Source: Bdellovibrio sp. BCCA
GTDB taxonomy: Bacteria > Bdellovibrionota > Bdellovibrionia > Bdellovibrionales > Bdellovibrionaceae
NCBI RefSeq assembly: GCF_037996825.1
Contig: NZ_JBBNAC010000001.1
Coordinates: 2,108,001 to 2,172,000 of the forward strand
Direction: 5' to 3'
DNA: 64,000 nt
Position numbers and translations under genes: made by a program
Notes under the pieces: generated by a model
The model's input: the letters and a program-made list of their open reading frames with translations, nothing else
Databases searched by the model: none
Told to the model about the DNA's origin: nothing
Shown: positions 50,035 through 59,549 of the stretch, in pieces
Numbering within the stretch: position 1 is the stretch's first letter
Layout of the letters: each line of letters begins with the position of its first letter

Positions 50035-51309
50035 TTATTTTACTTTTTTTACATTCAATGTGAGTCCCTGTCTTGCAGTGACATGCACTCGATCATTTTC
50101 TTTTAATGAATCCTCAGAGACAAACTTCCACGTTTCTCCCATGATTTGAATCTGCCCACGATGGCCGTTGGCTTCGATTGTAACCACAATGCCATCTACC
50201 TTTGTTAAATCCGAATCAACATCACTGGATTTGTGACGAATCGTTTTCACAGCGAGATATCCAACCGCTAAGAAGAATAAACCCAACACTGAGACAACAG
50301 AAATAATTAATGAGAGCGGAAGAGTGTATCCCGTCGTCTGCGCATCAAACAAAAATAAACTTCCGACAAACACGGCGATCAACCCTCCAATACCGAGCGC
50401 TCCAAAACTTGGCAGGAAAATTTCTAAAACTAAAAAAGCAATTCCTAAAAGAATGAGCGCAAGTCCTCCCCACGCCACATCTAGTTTGTGGAAAGCCACC
50501 AAAGAAAGAAGCAAACCAATACCACCAATCACACCTGGAGCGATCATTCCGGGATGGGTGATTTCAACATAAAGAAGTGCCAAACTTCCCATAAATAATA
50601 AATACGCAAATTCGGGATCTGCGATGAAGCTGAGAACTTTATAGCGCAAGTCCGGCGTGAACTCTTGAAGATCACCTACTTTTACGGCGAGTTCTTTTTT
50701 CTCATCCACCAAAACAATCCGACCCTGAGCCTTCTGCAGAAAATCAATTTCATTTCCCGCTAATATATCCAAGGCTTTTTCTTTAACGGCGTCTTCTACA
50801 CTCAAAGCGCGTGCTTCGGTCACAATCTCTTTTGAGAATTTCAAACTTCGCCCGCGCAGTCTCGTCACACCTTCCATCCAGCTGACCGTGTCGTTGACAA
50901 GTTTTTTGCGCAGATCTTCAGGTGTCTTTTCTCCGGTGCCTAAAATCGGTGTCGCTGCACCGATGTTTGTAGCAACAACTCCACCGTTGACGTGACAAGC
51001 TTGCAAAATAATAGCCCCTGCACTGCCTGCGTGACCACCGCTTGGTGTGATCAAACAGAGATAAGGAATAGGAGACGCTAAAATGCGTTCCACAATCAAA
51101 CGCGTGCTTTGTAAACTCCCGCCGGGAGTATTCATACGCACGTAAATGGAGTCGCACTTTTTTTCTTTGGCTCTTTTTTCAGCGCGTTCTAAATAGTCCG
51201 TTGTCGAAGCAGAAATAGCTTCGTTGATTGTCACACCGACCGTGCAATTGGCCTGAGCTTTAAAAGTTCCTAAAAAAAGGACGCATAAAAAAAGAGCCAG
51301 GTTTTTCAT
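50035..51309 (-). CDS. nfeD: NfeD-family membrane serine protease
   Basis: A 424-residue long-form NfeD: signal peptide (1-20), ClpP-like serine protease domain with TPGGSL and [10 protein letters not shown] (Ser96) and a basic LRKKL patch near 133-137 that could supply the catalytic Lys, four to five membrane segments (about 215-345), and a C-terminal OB-fold NfeD domain (about 360-424) with VKVGDRV-like ending. It cleaves the C-terminus of stomatin partners. AAGGAGCTGGGC precedes ATG 51309, which overlaps the upstream stop (ATGA). Confidence 0.92.
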   Translation of the reverse strand: MKNLALFLCVLFLGTFKAQANCTVGVTINEAISASTTDYLERAEKRAKEKKCDSIYVRMNTPGGSLQSTRLIVERILASPIPYLCLITPSGGHAGSAGAIILQACHVNGGVVATNIGAATPILGTGEKTPEDLRKKLVNDTVSWMEGVTRLRGRSLKFSKEIVTEARALSVEDAVKEKALDILAGNEIDFLQKAQGRIVLVDEKKELAVKVGDLQEFTPDLRYKVLSFIADPEFAYLLFMGSLALLYVEITHPGMIAPGVIGGIGLLLSLVAFHKLDVAWGGLALILLGIAFLVLEIFLPSFGALGIGGLIAVFVGSLFLFDAQTTGYTLPLSLIISVVSVLGLFFLAVGYLAVKTIRHKSSDVDSDLTKVDGIVVTIEANGHRGQIQIMGETWKFVSEDSLKENDRVHVTARQGLTLNVKKVK

Positions 51310-51809
51310 AAGCCCAGCTCCTTCATCACCTTTTGCAAATCGTTCCACACGACTTTTTTGGCGGCCGCATCTTCGAGCAAATAAGCAGGACTGTAGGTCT
51401 CAATCCACTTCCCGGGGCCTTTAAAAATCAACTCTCCAATATCTTTAGGAAAGGAGCTAAAGACCACAACCACTTTGCTTTCACAAATTTTTGCGAGTTC
51501 GGAGGGAAGCTGAGAGCGATCGTCAACAGTGCAATCCAACTCCAACACTTGAATGTTTTTTAATTTCATCGCCGCTTTCATTTTATCAAAAAGATCGCGC
51601 ACGTCTTTATTGAAAAAACTTTCTTTGGCTTGAGTTAGGATGTTTAAAAAAACCAACTCATAGTGCTGAAACTCGTGGGCCGTGAAAGGGCCTTCTGCTG
51701 AAAAAAAACGCGTCTTAACCTCATCACCTGTGCGACCGGCTTCCCCTGGCGACAGCATGACATTTTGAAGTCCAAGAACGTCTTGCAGATATTGAATATA
51801 GTCTTTCAT
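51306..51809 (-). CDS. uracil-DNA-glycosylase-like protein without catalytic motifs
   Basis: The 167-residue product ends ETYSPAYLLED, AAAKKVVWNDLQKVMKEL, which strongly recalls the C-terminus of family 4 uracil-DNA glycosylases (HPAYLLRN...VWEDLQ), and has VVVVFSS where those have a strand before it. But it lacks GE(A/Q)PG, the Fe-S cysteines (only two Cys) and the catalytic His (Ser in TYSPAYLL). It is therefore a degenerate relative. The fold may serve binding, as in DNA polymerase III psi, which shares this fold. It overlaps nfeD by four bases. The start is uncertain (51809 or 51830). Confidence 0.6.
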   Translation of the reverse strand: MKDYIQYLQDVLGLQNVMLSPGEAGRTGDEVKTRFFSAEGPFTAHEFQHYELVFLNILTQAKESFFNKDVRDLFDKMKAAMKLKNIQVLELDCTVDDRSQLPSELAKICESKVVVVFSSFPKDIGELIFKGPGKWIETYSPAYLLEDAAAKKVVWNDLQKVMKELGL

Positions 51810-51915
51810 TTCAGCCCCAATTGAGCGCATTTTACTCTAGACTAAAGGCGGTAGACTAATAAAACCGGATGCTAATGCGGCGCTCAAGGGATGTGAGGTC
51901 ACATATAATAGACTT

Positions 51916-51971
51916 GAAGCTGCTTCAGCTCCGGGCCGCGGGCCCTGCGCTCTGCCGGCATCCGCCGGTCT
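51916..51971. repeat. GC-rich dispersed repeat, copy 1
   Basis: A 56-base element starting GAAGCTGCTTCAGCT (AGCTG/CAGCT hairpin), then GGGCC-GCG-GGCCC and a GCCGG-rich third palindrome. It matches the copy at 62484 at about 50 of 56 positions. It lies upstream of a small Cys-rich protein gene. Confidence 0.78.
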
Positions 51972-52019
51972 CAAGTTGAGATGATTTCTGCCGATAAGAT
52001 CTCAAGACACGGAGGTCGT

Positions 52020-52226
52020 ATGGAAGTTTTCAGATTCAACATTATTCCTACTGAAGAATTTAATAAAAGAGAAGATTTCCGCAAAGCCGTGAACAACTGC
52101 GAGATCTGTGGGGCGGCTCTTGAGTTTAGTTATAAGCAGGAAAATGCTTTTGCAGTTCTTCAAGAAGATGCGAAGTGTTCATGCTGTGATTCTGAAAAAG
52201 AATCGACTCGTCACCGCGTGCATTAA
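52020..52226 (+). CDS. small Cys-rich (zinc-ribbon-like) protein
   Basis: A 68-residue protein with CEICGAA near residue 27 and CSCC near 57, a likely CxxC...CxxC/CxC zinc knuckle. No family recognised. CACGGAGGTCGT supports ATG 52020; a frame from 51981 is longer but unsupported. Its stop overlaps the stop of the convergent MFS gene. Confidence 0.68.
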   Translation: MEVFRFNIIPTEEFNKREDFRKAVNNCEICGAALEFSYKQENAFAVLQEDAKCSCCDSEKESTRHRVH

Positions 52227-53425
52227 AAGGCAGCACGCAGGCCTTTCGCAAAACCGATCAGCATTAAAAGAATTCCGGCAATAAGAAGAGCCATCGATGA
52301 GTGGCTCAATTTTGCAATCGCTCCCCACGTGACGGAACCTAATGCCATTCCTGCATAAAACACTGCGAGGAATACTCCCAGCATCGTAGCTTTTAAATGG
52401 GATTTTCCGGTGATCTGTCTTGAACTCATGTTCATAAGTGTTGCCAGGACCAACCACCCTGTGCCAGCTAAGAACATCGCGGCACATAAGAATCCGTAAT
52501 TAGGTGCAAAACCTAAAATCAAAACTCCCAAGGCATAGATGATGTAAGAGCCCGCTAAAGATTTGTGAGTGCGATGCGGAAGCATGATTTTATCTGATAA
52601 AATTGCACTGAGGCACGCGCCCAAACCAAAGAAACCTAAGAGGGATCCGTATTGCAGGGAGCTGAGTCCCATCTCAACGCGACCTCTTGTTGGATACAAG
52701 GCCCAGAGTGAAGAAGCACAAAACGTGACAAGAAAAATTTCGATCCAAAGTTTTAAATTGTGCAGAGAAAAAAGTGGAATCCAATCTTCGGGTTGGAGTT
52801 TTATTTTTGGAGCTGCGGCTGCTTCAGCACTGCCCGCTGCCGCGTGTACTGGCCAGCGATAGAAAAAAATGATGAGACCTAAAAACGAAATGCTATTCAC
52901 AAAAAAGGCACTACCGGGACCGAAACCGCTTAAGAGACCTCCACCAATTGTGGGTCCTAAGACGCGTGTGATGTTGATACCCATGTAGTAAACGAGCACG
53001 GCTTGCGCTTGCAGATGCGAAGGAACTAAATCAGTAAGTACCGACTGAAATGCTGGATTTGTTAAGGCGAGCCCAATACCCATCACAACGGACAATCCTA
53101 AAAGGCTTAGCTCCGTGACTTTTTCTTGCCAAACTAAATACGCTAAAAGACCTGCGGCAAAAAACATAAGACCTTGAGCGAAGAGCAAAATATTTCTGCG
53201 ATGACCAAGGTCCGCGACGTATCCTGCAGGAATACTTAAAAATAAAATCGGCAAGCTGCTTGAAAAAGAAAGAAGAGAAATTACAAGAGGTGATGTATTT
53301 AAATGTGTCATCACCCATCCGGCAGCCACGTCTTGAATCCAGGTTCCGAGATTTGACAAAAACGCACAGATCCAGAAGGACCTATACACAGAAAATTTCA
53401 TTGGAGACCAAACGGATTCGTTCAT
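52223..53425 (-). CDS. MFS transporter (enterobactin-exporter-like group)
   Basis: A 400-residue transporter with 10-12 hydrophobic spans. The start SFWICAFLSNLGTWIQDVAAGW and the loop PAGYVADLGHRRNILL mark the MFS_3 (EntS-like) group of exporters. The central cytoplasmic loop contains an Ala-rich insert, HAAAGSAEAAAAP, encoded by GC-rich DNA resembling the dispersed repeat. Substrate unknown. No good ribosome binding site distinguishes the starts at 53425 and 53401. Confidence 0.85.
   Translation of the reverse strand: MNESVWSPMKFSVYRSFWICAFLSNLGTWIQDVAAGWVMTHLNTSPLVISLLSFSSSLPILFLSIPAGYVADLGHRRNILLFAQGLMFFAAGLLAYLVWQEKVTELSLLGLSVVMGIGLALTNPAFQSVLTDLVPSHLQAQAVLVYYMGINITRVLGPTIGGGLLSGFGPGSAFFVNSISFLGLIIFFYRWPVHAAAGSAEAAAAPKIKLQPEDWIPLFSLHNLKLWIEIFLVTFCASSLWALYPTRGRVEMGLSSLQYGSLLGFFGLGACLSAILSDKIMLPHRTHKSLAGSYIIYALGVLILGFAPNYGFLCAAMFLAGTGWLVLATLMNMSSRQITGKSHLKATMLGVFLAVFYAGMALGSVTWGAIAKLSHSSMALLIAGILLMLIGFAKGLRAAF
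52811..52850. repeat. partial GC-rich repeat inside the MFS gene
   Basis: GGCTGCTTCAGC followed by ACTGCCCGCTGCCGCG resembles copy 3 at 40815 (CACTGCCCGCTACCGCG). It encodes the Ala-rich cytoplasmic loop insert of the transporter. Confidence 0.5.
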
Positions 53426-53501
53426 GACATCTGAATCATACAACGGAAAATCTTTGCGGGCGATCTTTGTTTCAGAAAAAATAAAAGTATCAGGAGGCCC
53501 T

Positions 53502-53906
53502 ATGAAACTCTTAATGAGTATTTTACTCGGGTTTTTTCTTTCTCATCCCTGTTTTGCAAAATCAGATGCCGTAGAGATTTCAGTCAGCCCTTCTTCTCTT
53601 TCATCACAATCAGGCCGCTACTATTACTATAACTTCGGAAACGTACGCCTGAATTTCAGCGAGTGGGCCGACATCACCCTGCGCAATACGGGGGTGGAGC
53701 CCTTAAATATTCGTGGCGTCTTCATTATGGGCTCTGGTTATTGGGCGTGGAGCAATTGTCCAAACTTTTTAATTCCGGGACAAACCTGTCTAACCCGAGT
53801 GGAGTTCCGTCCTTGGTACGAAGGCTACTTCACCGGCCGACTTCGTTTTGCATTTTGGGATGATAGCATTTACGTCGACCTATATGGCTGGGGCGTTCGT
53901 TGGTAG
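53502..53906 (+). CDS. exported single ASH-domain protein
   Basis: The 134-residue protein has a signal peptide (about 1-20, ending CFA) and one ASPM/SPD-2/Hydin-like immunoglobulin domain: EISVSPSSLSS, FSEWADITLRNTGVEPLNIRGV, and CPNFLIPGQTCLTRVEF. In bacteria these domains usually repeat in large surface proteins; here one stands alone. CAGGAGGCCC supports ATG 53502. Its stop is four bases from the convergent murJ stop. Confidence 0.75.
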   Translation: MKLLMSILLGFFLSHPCFAKSDAVEISVSPSSLSSQSGRYYYYNFGNVRLNFSEWADITLRNTGVEPLNIRGVFIMGSGYWAWSNCPNFLIPGQTCLTRVEFRPWYEGYFTGRLRFAFWDDSIYVDLYGWGVRW

Positions 53907-53910
53907 GAGC

Positions 53911-55473
53911 TTATTTAATTCGGCGGAGGACTTTTTGCAGAAGGCTGTGCGCTTGTTCAATTTTCGCTGCGTAACCTAGAGCGAAATAGAGAACTCCGTA
54001 GATGGAAAGACCTACAATCGCGCGCCAAATAATATGGACACTTTTTTCCATTCCGTAGTGAACGATCGCGGCACCGGCGCCCGCACTGATAAGTGCTATC
54101 ATCCAAACTTTGATTTGGTATTTGAAGCTTAAACCTGTTTTTCCGATTTTTTTATTCAGGGCTTTTCTTAGGAAATAAAACTCGATCCATCCGGCAAGCC
54201 CAGCCGATGCTGTCAACCCTGGTGTTCCCCATTGGGAATCAAAACCCAAAGCCTTAGGAAGATAGAATGCAAAGAGAACTCCCAACAATGTCGTGAAAAT
54301 CACGCGCACAATGGCGAATTGCAACGGAGTTCTTGTGTCTTTCAACGAATAGAACGTGGAAGAGTACAGACGTCCTAATGTTGAAGCCAACAAACCCACT
54401 GTAGAACCCGCTAAGACCATCCATACGTAGCGTGTGTTTTCTTCTTGGAACTCCCCTGTTTGGAAAACAGCACCGACAATTAGGTTTCCTAAAAGCAAAA
54501 ATCCCACAACAGAAGGAATGATAAAGAAAGCGATTTGCTCTAAACCGCGATTGAGTCTTCCCTGTAGGTATTCCTTGATTTCATGCTCAGAGCCTGTCGC
54601 TTGCGACATCGCCGGAAGCTCTGCAACAGAAACACTCATTCCGAAAAGACTTACTGGCAATAAATAAAGAGTCTGCGCATAAGCCAGCGCCGAGACCGCA
54701 CCGGTTGGTAAAAGACTCGCAAGCATGTTGTCGATGTATGCGCTGATTTGCACAACACCGCGAGAAATAACAACTGGAACAAAATTTTTTACGACGGTTC
54801 TCACATGACTGATTTGCGTATTCAGTGACGGATAAATCTTTTTACCAAGACGAAGCGCTGACGGAAGCTGTATCGCAAATTGCAAAAAGCTTCCTGCAAC
54901 TAAACCCCATGAAACCGTTGTTGCTAATTCAAATTGCCCTTGCTTAGAGCCCCAGATTGCAAGAGTTGCAATGATCGTGACGTTCCAAATAACCGGAGCC
55001 ACATAAGAAAGAAAAAACTTCCTGTGAGAATTTAGAATCCCCAAACACCAAGCGGACATAACAAGAAAGCCAGTCCCTGGGAAAAGAATCTGCACAATCT
55101 TGATCGTCAATTCCCTTTTTTCTCCCTGGAAACCCGGCGCAATCAAGTCAATCAAAAATGGTGTGGCGAAAACACCGACTAAAACCAAAAGCGATGTCAT
55201 GACGAAAAGTAAACTTCCGATAACAGAAGCCACCTTCGCCGCCTCTTCGTCATGTTTTTTTGCTAAGAGCTGTGCATAGACGGGAATAAAACTTGCTGAA
55301 AGAACTCCCTCACCAAAAAGATTCTGCAAGAAGTTGGGAATCTTAAGAGCCGCTTTAAAAGCATCCCCGGCGTCGGAGTTTCCAAAGAAGTGAGCAAAAA
55401 CACGTTCACGGACAAGACCCGCAATACGACTTAAGAAAATTCCCAAACCCACTAAAAGGGCATGACTCTTCAC
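53911..55473 (-). CDS. murJ: lipid II flippase MurJ
   Basis: The 520-residue protein has the MurJ start LGIFLSRIAGLVRERVFAHF with the conserved Arg residues, DAFKAALKIPNFLQNLFGEGVLSASFIPVY (two motifs), and about 14 membrane spans. It flips the peptidoglycan precursor lipid II across the inner membrane and is essential in most bacteria. Its ATG overlaps the uvrC stop by four bases (ATGA), so it is translated with the uvrB-uvrC operon. Confidence 0.93.
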   Translation of the reverse strand: MKSHALLVGLGIFLSRIAGLVRERVFAHFFGNSDAGDAFKAALKIPNFLQNLFGEGVLSASFIPVYAQLLAKKHDEEAAKVASVIGSLLFVMTSLLVLVGVFATPFLIDLIAPGFQGEKRELTIKIVQILFPGTGFLVMSAWCLGILNSHRKFFLSYVAPVIWNVTIIATLAIWGSKQGQFELATTVSWGLVAGSFLQFAIQLPSALRLGKKIYPSLNTQISHVRTVVKNFVPVVISRGVVQISAYIDNMLASLLPTGAVSALAYAQTLYLLPVSLFGMSVSVAELPAMSQATGSEHEIKEYLQGRLNRGLEQIAFFIIPSVVGFLLLGNLIVGAVFQTGEFQEENTRYVWMVLAGSTVGLLASTLGRLYSSTFYSLKDTRTPLQFAIVRVIFTTLLGVLFAFYLPKALGFDSQWGTPGLTASAGLAGWIEFYFLRKALNKKIGKTGLSFKYQIKVWMIALISAGAGAAIVHYGMEKSVHIIWRAIVGLSIYGVLYFALGYAAKIEQAHSLLQKVLRRIK

Positions 55474-57362
55474 TCTTCAACCTCAGCTTCTTCTTCATCC
55501 GGTTCATTTAATTGAAGCAGAATACGCTCTGCCAGCACCCTATTAAAGCCTTTAAGTTGCGCAATTTCTTCGGGTACCGCCGTCTTGATTTCATCAATAG
55601 AGTTGAAATGAGTCAAAAGAACTTTCTTTCTTTTTTCACCTAAACCCACCACGTAATCAAGTTCACTCTCTAAAGAGGTTCCTTCACGTAGCTTACGGTG
55701 GTAAGTGATCGCAAAACGATGGGCCTCATCGCGGATGCCGGTCAAAATGTGCAACGCTTCGGCATTGTGCTTAAAGGTCACCGGATTGGCCCGGCCTGGA
55801 AGGAAGAATCTTTCTTCTGTGGACTCCACCTCTTGTTTTTGGAAGTCGCTTTCGGTACGAGCTTTGGCTAAACCCACCACCGGAATGTCATTTCGTCCGA
55901 TCTCCGTGAGGATTTTAATAGCCTGAGCCAACTGCCCCTTACCACCGTCGATCACAATCAATTGTGGATCGTCGTATTCCCTATGCTTAAAGCGGCGACT
56001 TAAAACTTCATACATGGAAGCAAAGTCATCAATGCCCTTCACAGTTCTAATTTTATAACGACGATAGTGTTCTTTCGCCGGAACACCTTCTTCAAAGACA
56101 ACCTGAGACGCCACCGTCTCTGCACCTTGGAATGTTGAAATGTCATAACACTCGATACGACGAGGAAGCTCTGGCAAATGTAGTTTCTCTTTAATCTCAT
56201 CCAAACCACGAAGTTTTTCTTCGGATTTAGAAACGTATTTCAAGAAATGTGACTTAGAGTTTTCGTTCGCCATTTCCACTAAGTTGCGACCACGCTCATC
56301 CGTTGCAAAACGCACGACGGACTTATTGCCCGAGCGTTCTTTTAAAACCTCGGCCATCAATTTTGTTAAATCATTGCCGATATCAAGCGGTAACAACACT
56401 TCATCAGGAATAAAGTTGTCTTCGTAGTATTGATTGAGGAAGTCCACCAACCATTCCCGTGGATCTTCACCCGCATCATTAGGATCAAAGTGAGGTAAGA
56501 AATGCGATCTAGTACCGATCACGCGACCCGCACGAACGTGGACTGTCTCAACAAGACATCCTCGCTCGTCACCATAAAAGCCCACGGCATCTTGATCTTT
56601 TTCAGAAGTGTCATTGATCACGGCTTGTTTTTCTAAGATCGCTTTAATCGCCTGAACAGAGTCACGCAGACGAGCGGCGACTTCGAATTTTTCTTCTTCT
56701 GCCGCCGTCATCATTTTTTCCGTGATACTTTTGATGACCTTCTTGTTTTGGCCTTTCAAGAAAAGCTTCGCGCCTTCCACCTCTTCGCGGTAGTCTTCTT
56801 TGGAAATATATTCTACACACGGAGCCGTACAGCGACCGATTTGATAAGTCATACAGGGACGAGTGCGTGTCTTAAACATCGCATCGCCACAGTCGCGGAT
56901 TTTAAAAGTGCGATTCAGAAAACGAATGGTCGCCTGAACGGCAAAGCCCGAAGTGTACGGACCAAAATACAATGAGCCGTCTTTTTTCACCTTACGTGCT
57001 AAATACAGACGCGGATATTCGTCACTCCACGAAAAACGAATGTATGGATAGGCTTTATCGTCACGGAGACGAATGTTGTACTTCGGTCGATGTTTCTTAA
57101 TAAGCGAAGCTTCAAGTAAGAAAGCTTCCACTTCAGTTTTTGTCAGAATGTATTCAACTTCACAGATATTCGAAACGAGCAAACGCGTTTTCGGTGAATG
57201 ATCTTTATTGTCTGTGAAATAACTTCGAACACGATTGCGCAGATTTTTCGCTTTTCCGATATAGATAATCTTATCGGAAATATTTTTCATAAGGTAAACC
57301 CCACTCTGCGTGGGGAATTCTTTGACCTTCTCCCGGCATTCGTCGAACTTACTTGAGGCCAT
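55470..57362 (-). CDS. uvrC: excinuclease ABC subunit C
   Basis: A 630-residue UvrC: GIY-YIG nuclease domain ([20 protein letters not shown] near 19-38), Cys-rich ACxxYxxxRCxxPC-like motif ([14 protein letters not shown]), UVR domain near 215, RNase H-like C-terminal nuclease ([17 protein letters not shown]) and terminal helix-hairpin-helix. It makes both incisions in nucleotide excision repair with UvrAB. ATG 57362 has GGAGG upstream and overlaps the uvrB end by 14 bases. A GTG at 57398 is less likely. Confidence 0.95.
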   Translation of the reverse strand: MASSKFDECREKVKEFPTQSGVYLMKNISDKIIYIGKAKNLRNRVRSYFTDNKDHSPKTRLLVSNICEVEYILTKTEVEAFLLEASLIKKHRPKYNIRLRDDKAYPYIRFSWSDEYPRLYLARKVKKDGSLYFGPYTSGFAVQATIRFLNRTFKIRDCGDAMFKTRTRPCMTYQIGRCTAPCVEYISKEDYREEVEGAKLFLKGQNKKVIKSITEKMMTAAEEEKFEVAARLRDSVQAIKAILEKQAVINDTSEKDQDAVGFYGDERGCLVETVHVRAGRVIGTRSHFLPHFDPNDAGEDPREWLVDFLNQYYEDNFIPDEVLLPLDIGNDLTKLMAEVLKERSGNKSVVRFATDERGRNLVEMANENSKSHFLKYVSKSEEKLRGLDEIKEKLHLPELPRRIECYDISTFQGAETVASQVVFEEGVPAKEHYRRYKIRTVKGIDDFASMYEVLSRRFKHREYDDPQLIVIDGGKGQLAQAIKILTEIGRNDIPVVGLAKARTESDFQKQEVESTEERFFLPGRANPVTFKHNAEALHILTGIRDEAHRFAITYHRKLREGTSLESELDYVVGLGEKRKKVLLTHFNSIDEIKTAVPEEIAQLKGFNRVLAERILLQLNEPDEEEAEVEE

Positions 57363-59427
57363 CCTTAACAACCTCCGCACTGTCCGATTCGACTTCACCG
57401 CTTCTCAAAGTTAATTCAGTAATTTGCAGGCGTTTGATTTCATCGCGGATTTTCGCCGCTTCTTCAAACTCAAGGTTCGCTGAATACTCTTTCATTTTGG
57501 CACGCAGCTTTTCAATTTCTTGCTGGATCTTTTCTGGCTGATGCGCAAATTTATTCTTCATTGCGCCGGCTTTAGCCTCACCCGTAAGAACCGTATTCGC
57601 CAAAGTCCCGTCGAAGACCTCACCAAGACCTTCTTTGATTCTTTTACGAATCGACTGCGGAGTAACACCGTGGGTCTGATTGTATTCTTGTTGAATACGA
57701 CGACGACGATCTGTTTCACCGATCGCCTTTCGCATGCTTTCAGTCACTGTATCACCGTAAAGAATCACTCGCCCGTTGATATTCCTCGCGGCACGGCCAA
57801 TCGTTTGAATCAAAGATCTTTCGGAGCGCAGGAAACCTTCTTTATCCGCATCGGTGATGCCGACAAGACTGACTTCAGGAATATCCAAACCCTCACGCAA
57901 AAGGTTGATACCAACAAGAACATCGAAAACTCCCAAACGAAGATCGCGCAGAATTTCAGTTCGCTCCACCGTTTGAATGTCACTGTGCAGATACTTTACT
58001 TTGATTCCAAGACTTTCATAATACTCGGTTAAATCCTCTGCCGAACGTTTTGTCAAAGTCGTGATGAGAACACGCTCTTTGTTTTTAATGCGCTCGCGGA
58101 TCTCTTTAAGAAGATCATCCACTTGATGTTTCACCGGACGAACTTCGACAATAGGATCAATCAATCCTGTTGGACGAATAATCTGCTCGACGATGATCCC
58201 TTCGGATTTTTGCAATTCATAAGTACCCGGGGTCGCTGAAACATAAACGACCTTATCCATCATGCTTTCAAACTCTTGAAAGTTCAGAGGCCTATTGTCT
58301 AAAGCTGATGGCAAACGGAAACCGTGCTCTACAAGAGTCGACTTACGAGCGCGGTCACCACGATACATGCCCCCAATTTGCGGAACCGTGACGTGGGACT
58401 CGTCAATAAAAGTAACGAAATCTTTTGGGAAGTATTCAAGCAATGTTGGAGGAGGCTCACCGGGCCCCCGTCCTGTCATATGACGAGAGTAGTTCTCAAT
58501 CCCCTGACAGAAACCCATTTGCTCCATCATTTCGATATCGTAGTAAGTTCTTTGCTCCAGACGTTGAGCTTCTAAGAACTTCATTTCTTGATTTAGCACA
58601 ACCAAACGCTCGCGCAATTCCTCTTGAATGGTCTTAATCGCGCGTTTCAAGTTGTCGTCACTAGTGACGTGGTGACTTCCCGGATAAATGCCGATCTGAT
58701 CGATCTCTTCCAACACTTGTCCTGTCAGAGGATCAATCCACGAAAGTCTTTCGATAAAATCACCGAAGAACTCGACACGAACCGCACGTTCTTCTTCGTA
58801 AGGAGGAAAGATCTCAACATTATCCCCGCGCACACGCACAGTGCCACGAGAGAAATCGACGTTGTTTCTTTGATATTGAATGCGAATAAGTTCTCGGAGT
58901 AAGTGATCTCGTTTCATTTCCGTATTGGAAACGATTTGAATCATCATGCCTTCATACGCTTCCGGAGAACCCAAACCGTAGATACAAGAAACCGAGCTCA
59001 CGATAATAACATCGCGACGATCAAACAAAGAACGCGTCGCCGAGTGGCGCATGCGATCGATCTGTTCATTGATCGCGGAATCTTTTTCGATATAAGTGTC
59101 TGTGGAAGGAATATAAGCTTCTGGCTGATAGTAATCGTAATAACTAACAAAGTACTCAACGGCGTTGTGAGGAAAAAGCTCTTTGAACTCTGCATAGAGC
59201 TGCGCCGCCAAAGTTTTATTCGGAGCCAACACCAGTGCTGGTTGATTCAACTTCGCAATCGTGTGCGCCATCGAAAAAGTTTTTCCCGATCCCGTCACGC
59301 CTAACAATGTTTGATGTTTCAAACCCGCATCAAAATTCTCAAGCATCTGCTGAATCGCGCGCGGCTGATCCCCAGAAGGTTGAAACTCCGACACCAGTTG
59401 AAAGTTCTTTTTATAAGTAGAGCCCAT
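57349..59427 (-). CDS. uvrB: excinuclease ABC subunit B
   Basis: A full-length 692-residue UvrB: Walker [10 protein letters not shown] (about 44-52), beta-hairpin [16 protein letters not shown] box, motif VI region TIGRAARN and a C-terminal UVR helix pair (about 640-675) that contacts UvrC. It is the damage-verification helicase of excision repair. It heads the uvrB-uvrC-murJ run, an unusual mix of DNA repair and wall synthesis in one translationally coupled unit. Confidence 0.96.
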   Translation of the reverse strand: MGSTYKKNFQLVSEFQPSGDQPRAIQQMLENFDAGLKHQTLLGVTGSGKTFSMAHTIAKLNQPALVLAPNKTLAAQLYAEFKELFPHNAVEYFVSYYDYYQPEAYIPSTDTYIEKDSAINEQIDRMRHSATRSLFDRRDVIIVSSVSCIYGLGSPEAYEGMMIQIVSNTEMKRDHLLRELIRIQYQRNNVDFSRGTVRVRGDNVEIFPPYEEERAVRVEFFGDFIERLSWIDPLTGQVLEEIDQIGIYPGSHHVTSDDNLKRAIKTIQEELRERLVVLNQEMKFLEAQRLEQRTYYDIEMMEQMGFCQGIENYSRHMTGRGPGEPPPTLLEYFPKDFVTFIDESHVTVPQIGGMYRGDRARKSTLVEHGFRLPSALDNRPLNFQEFESMMDKVVYVSATPGTYELQKSEGIIVEQIIRPTGLIDPIVEVRPVKHQVDDLLKEIRERIKNKERVLITTLTKRSAEDLTEYYESLGIKVKYLHSDIQTVERTEILRDLRLGVFDVLVGINLLREGLDIPEVSLVGITDADKEGFLRSERSLIQTIGRAARNINGRVILYGDTVTESMRKAIGETDRRRRIQQEYNQTHGVTPQSIRKRIKEGLGEVFDGTLANTVLTGEAKAGAMKNKFAHQPEKIQQEIEKLRAKMKEYSANLEFEEAAKIRDEIKRLQITELTLRSGEVESDSAEVVKDGLK

Positions 59428-59469
59428 CCCTCTAAGCCTACCATAATTTCAAAAGGTGCCTGCTTCTTT

Positions 59470-59531
59470 TTTCTGGCTACAACGCATCAACTTGCGAGTG
59501 AAACTTAGATATGATGCCGTGTAGCCAGAAA
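59470..59531. promoter_or_regulatory. long inverted repeat upstream of the acylase gene
   Basis: TTTCTGGCTACA (59470-59481) and TGTAGCCAGAAA (59520-59531) are perfect 12-base arms separated by 38 bases, ending 18 bases before the acylase ATG. It could be a pair of operator half-sites or a leader hairpin that hides the start region. Confidence 0.55.
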
Positions 59532-59549
59532 CCGTAGTAGACTTTGGGC

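Noticed and set aside
58903-59304. 133-codon open frame antisense to uvrB
   Set aside because: Lies wholly within conserved uvrB; no ribosome binding site or recognisable motif.
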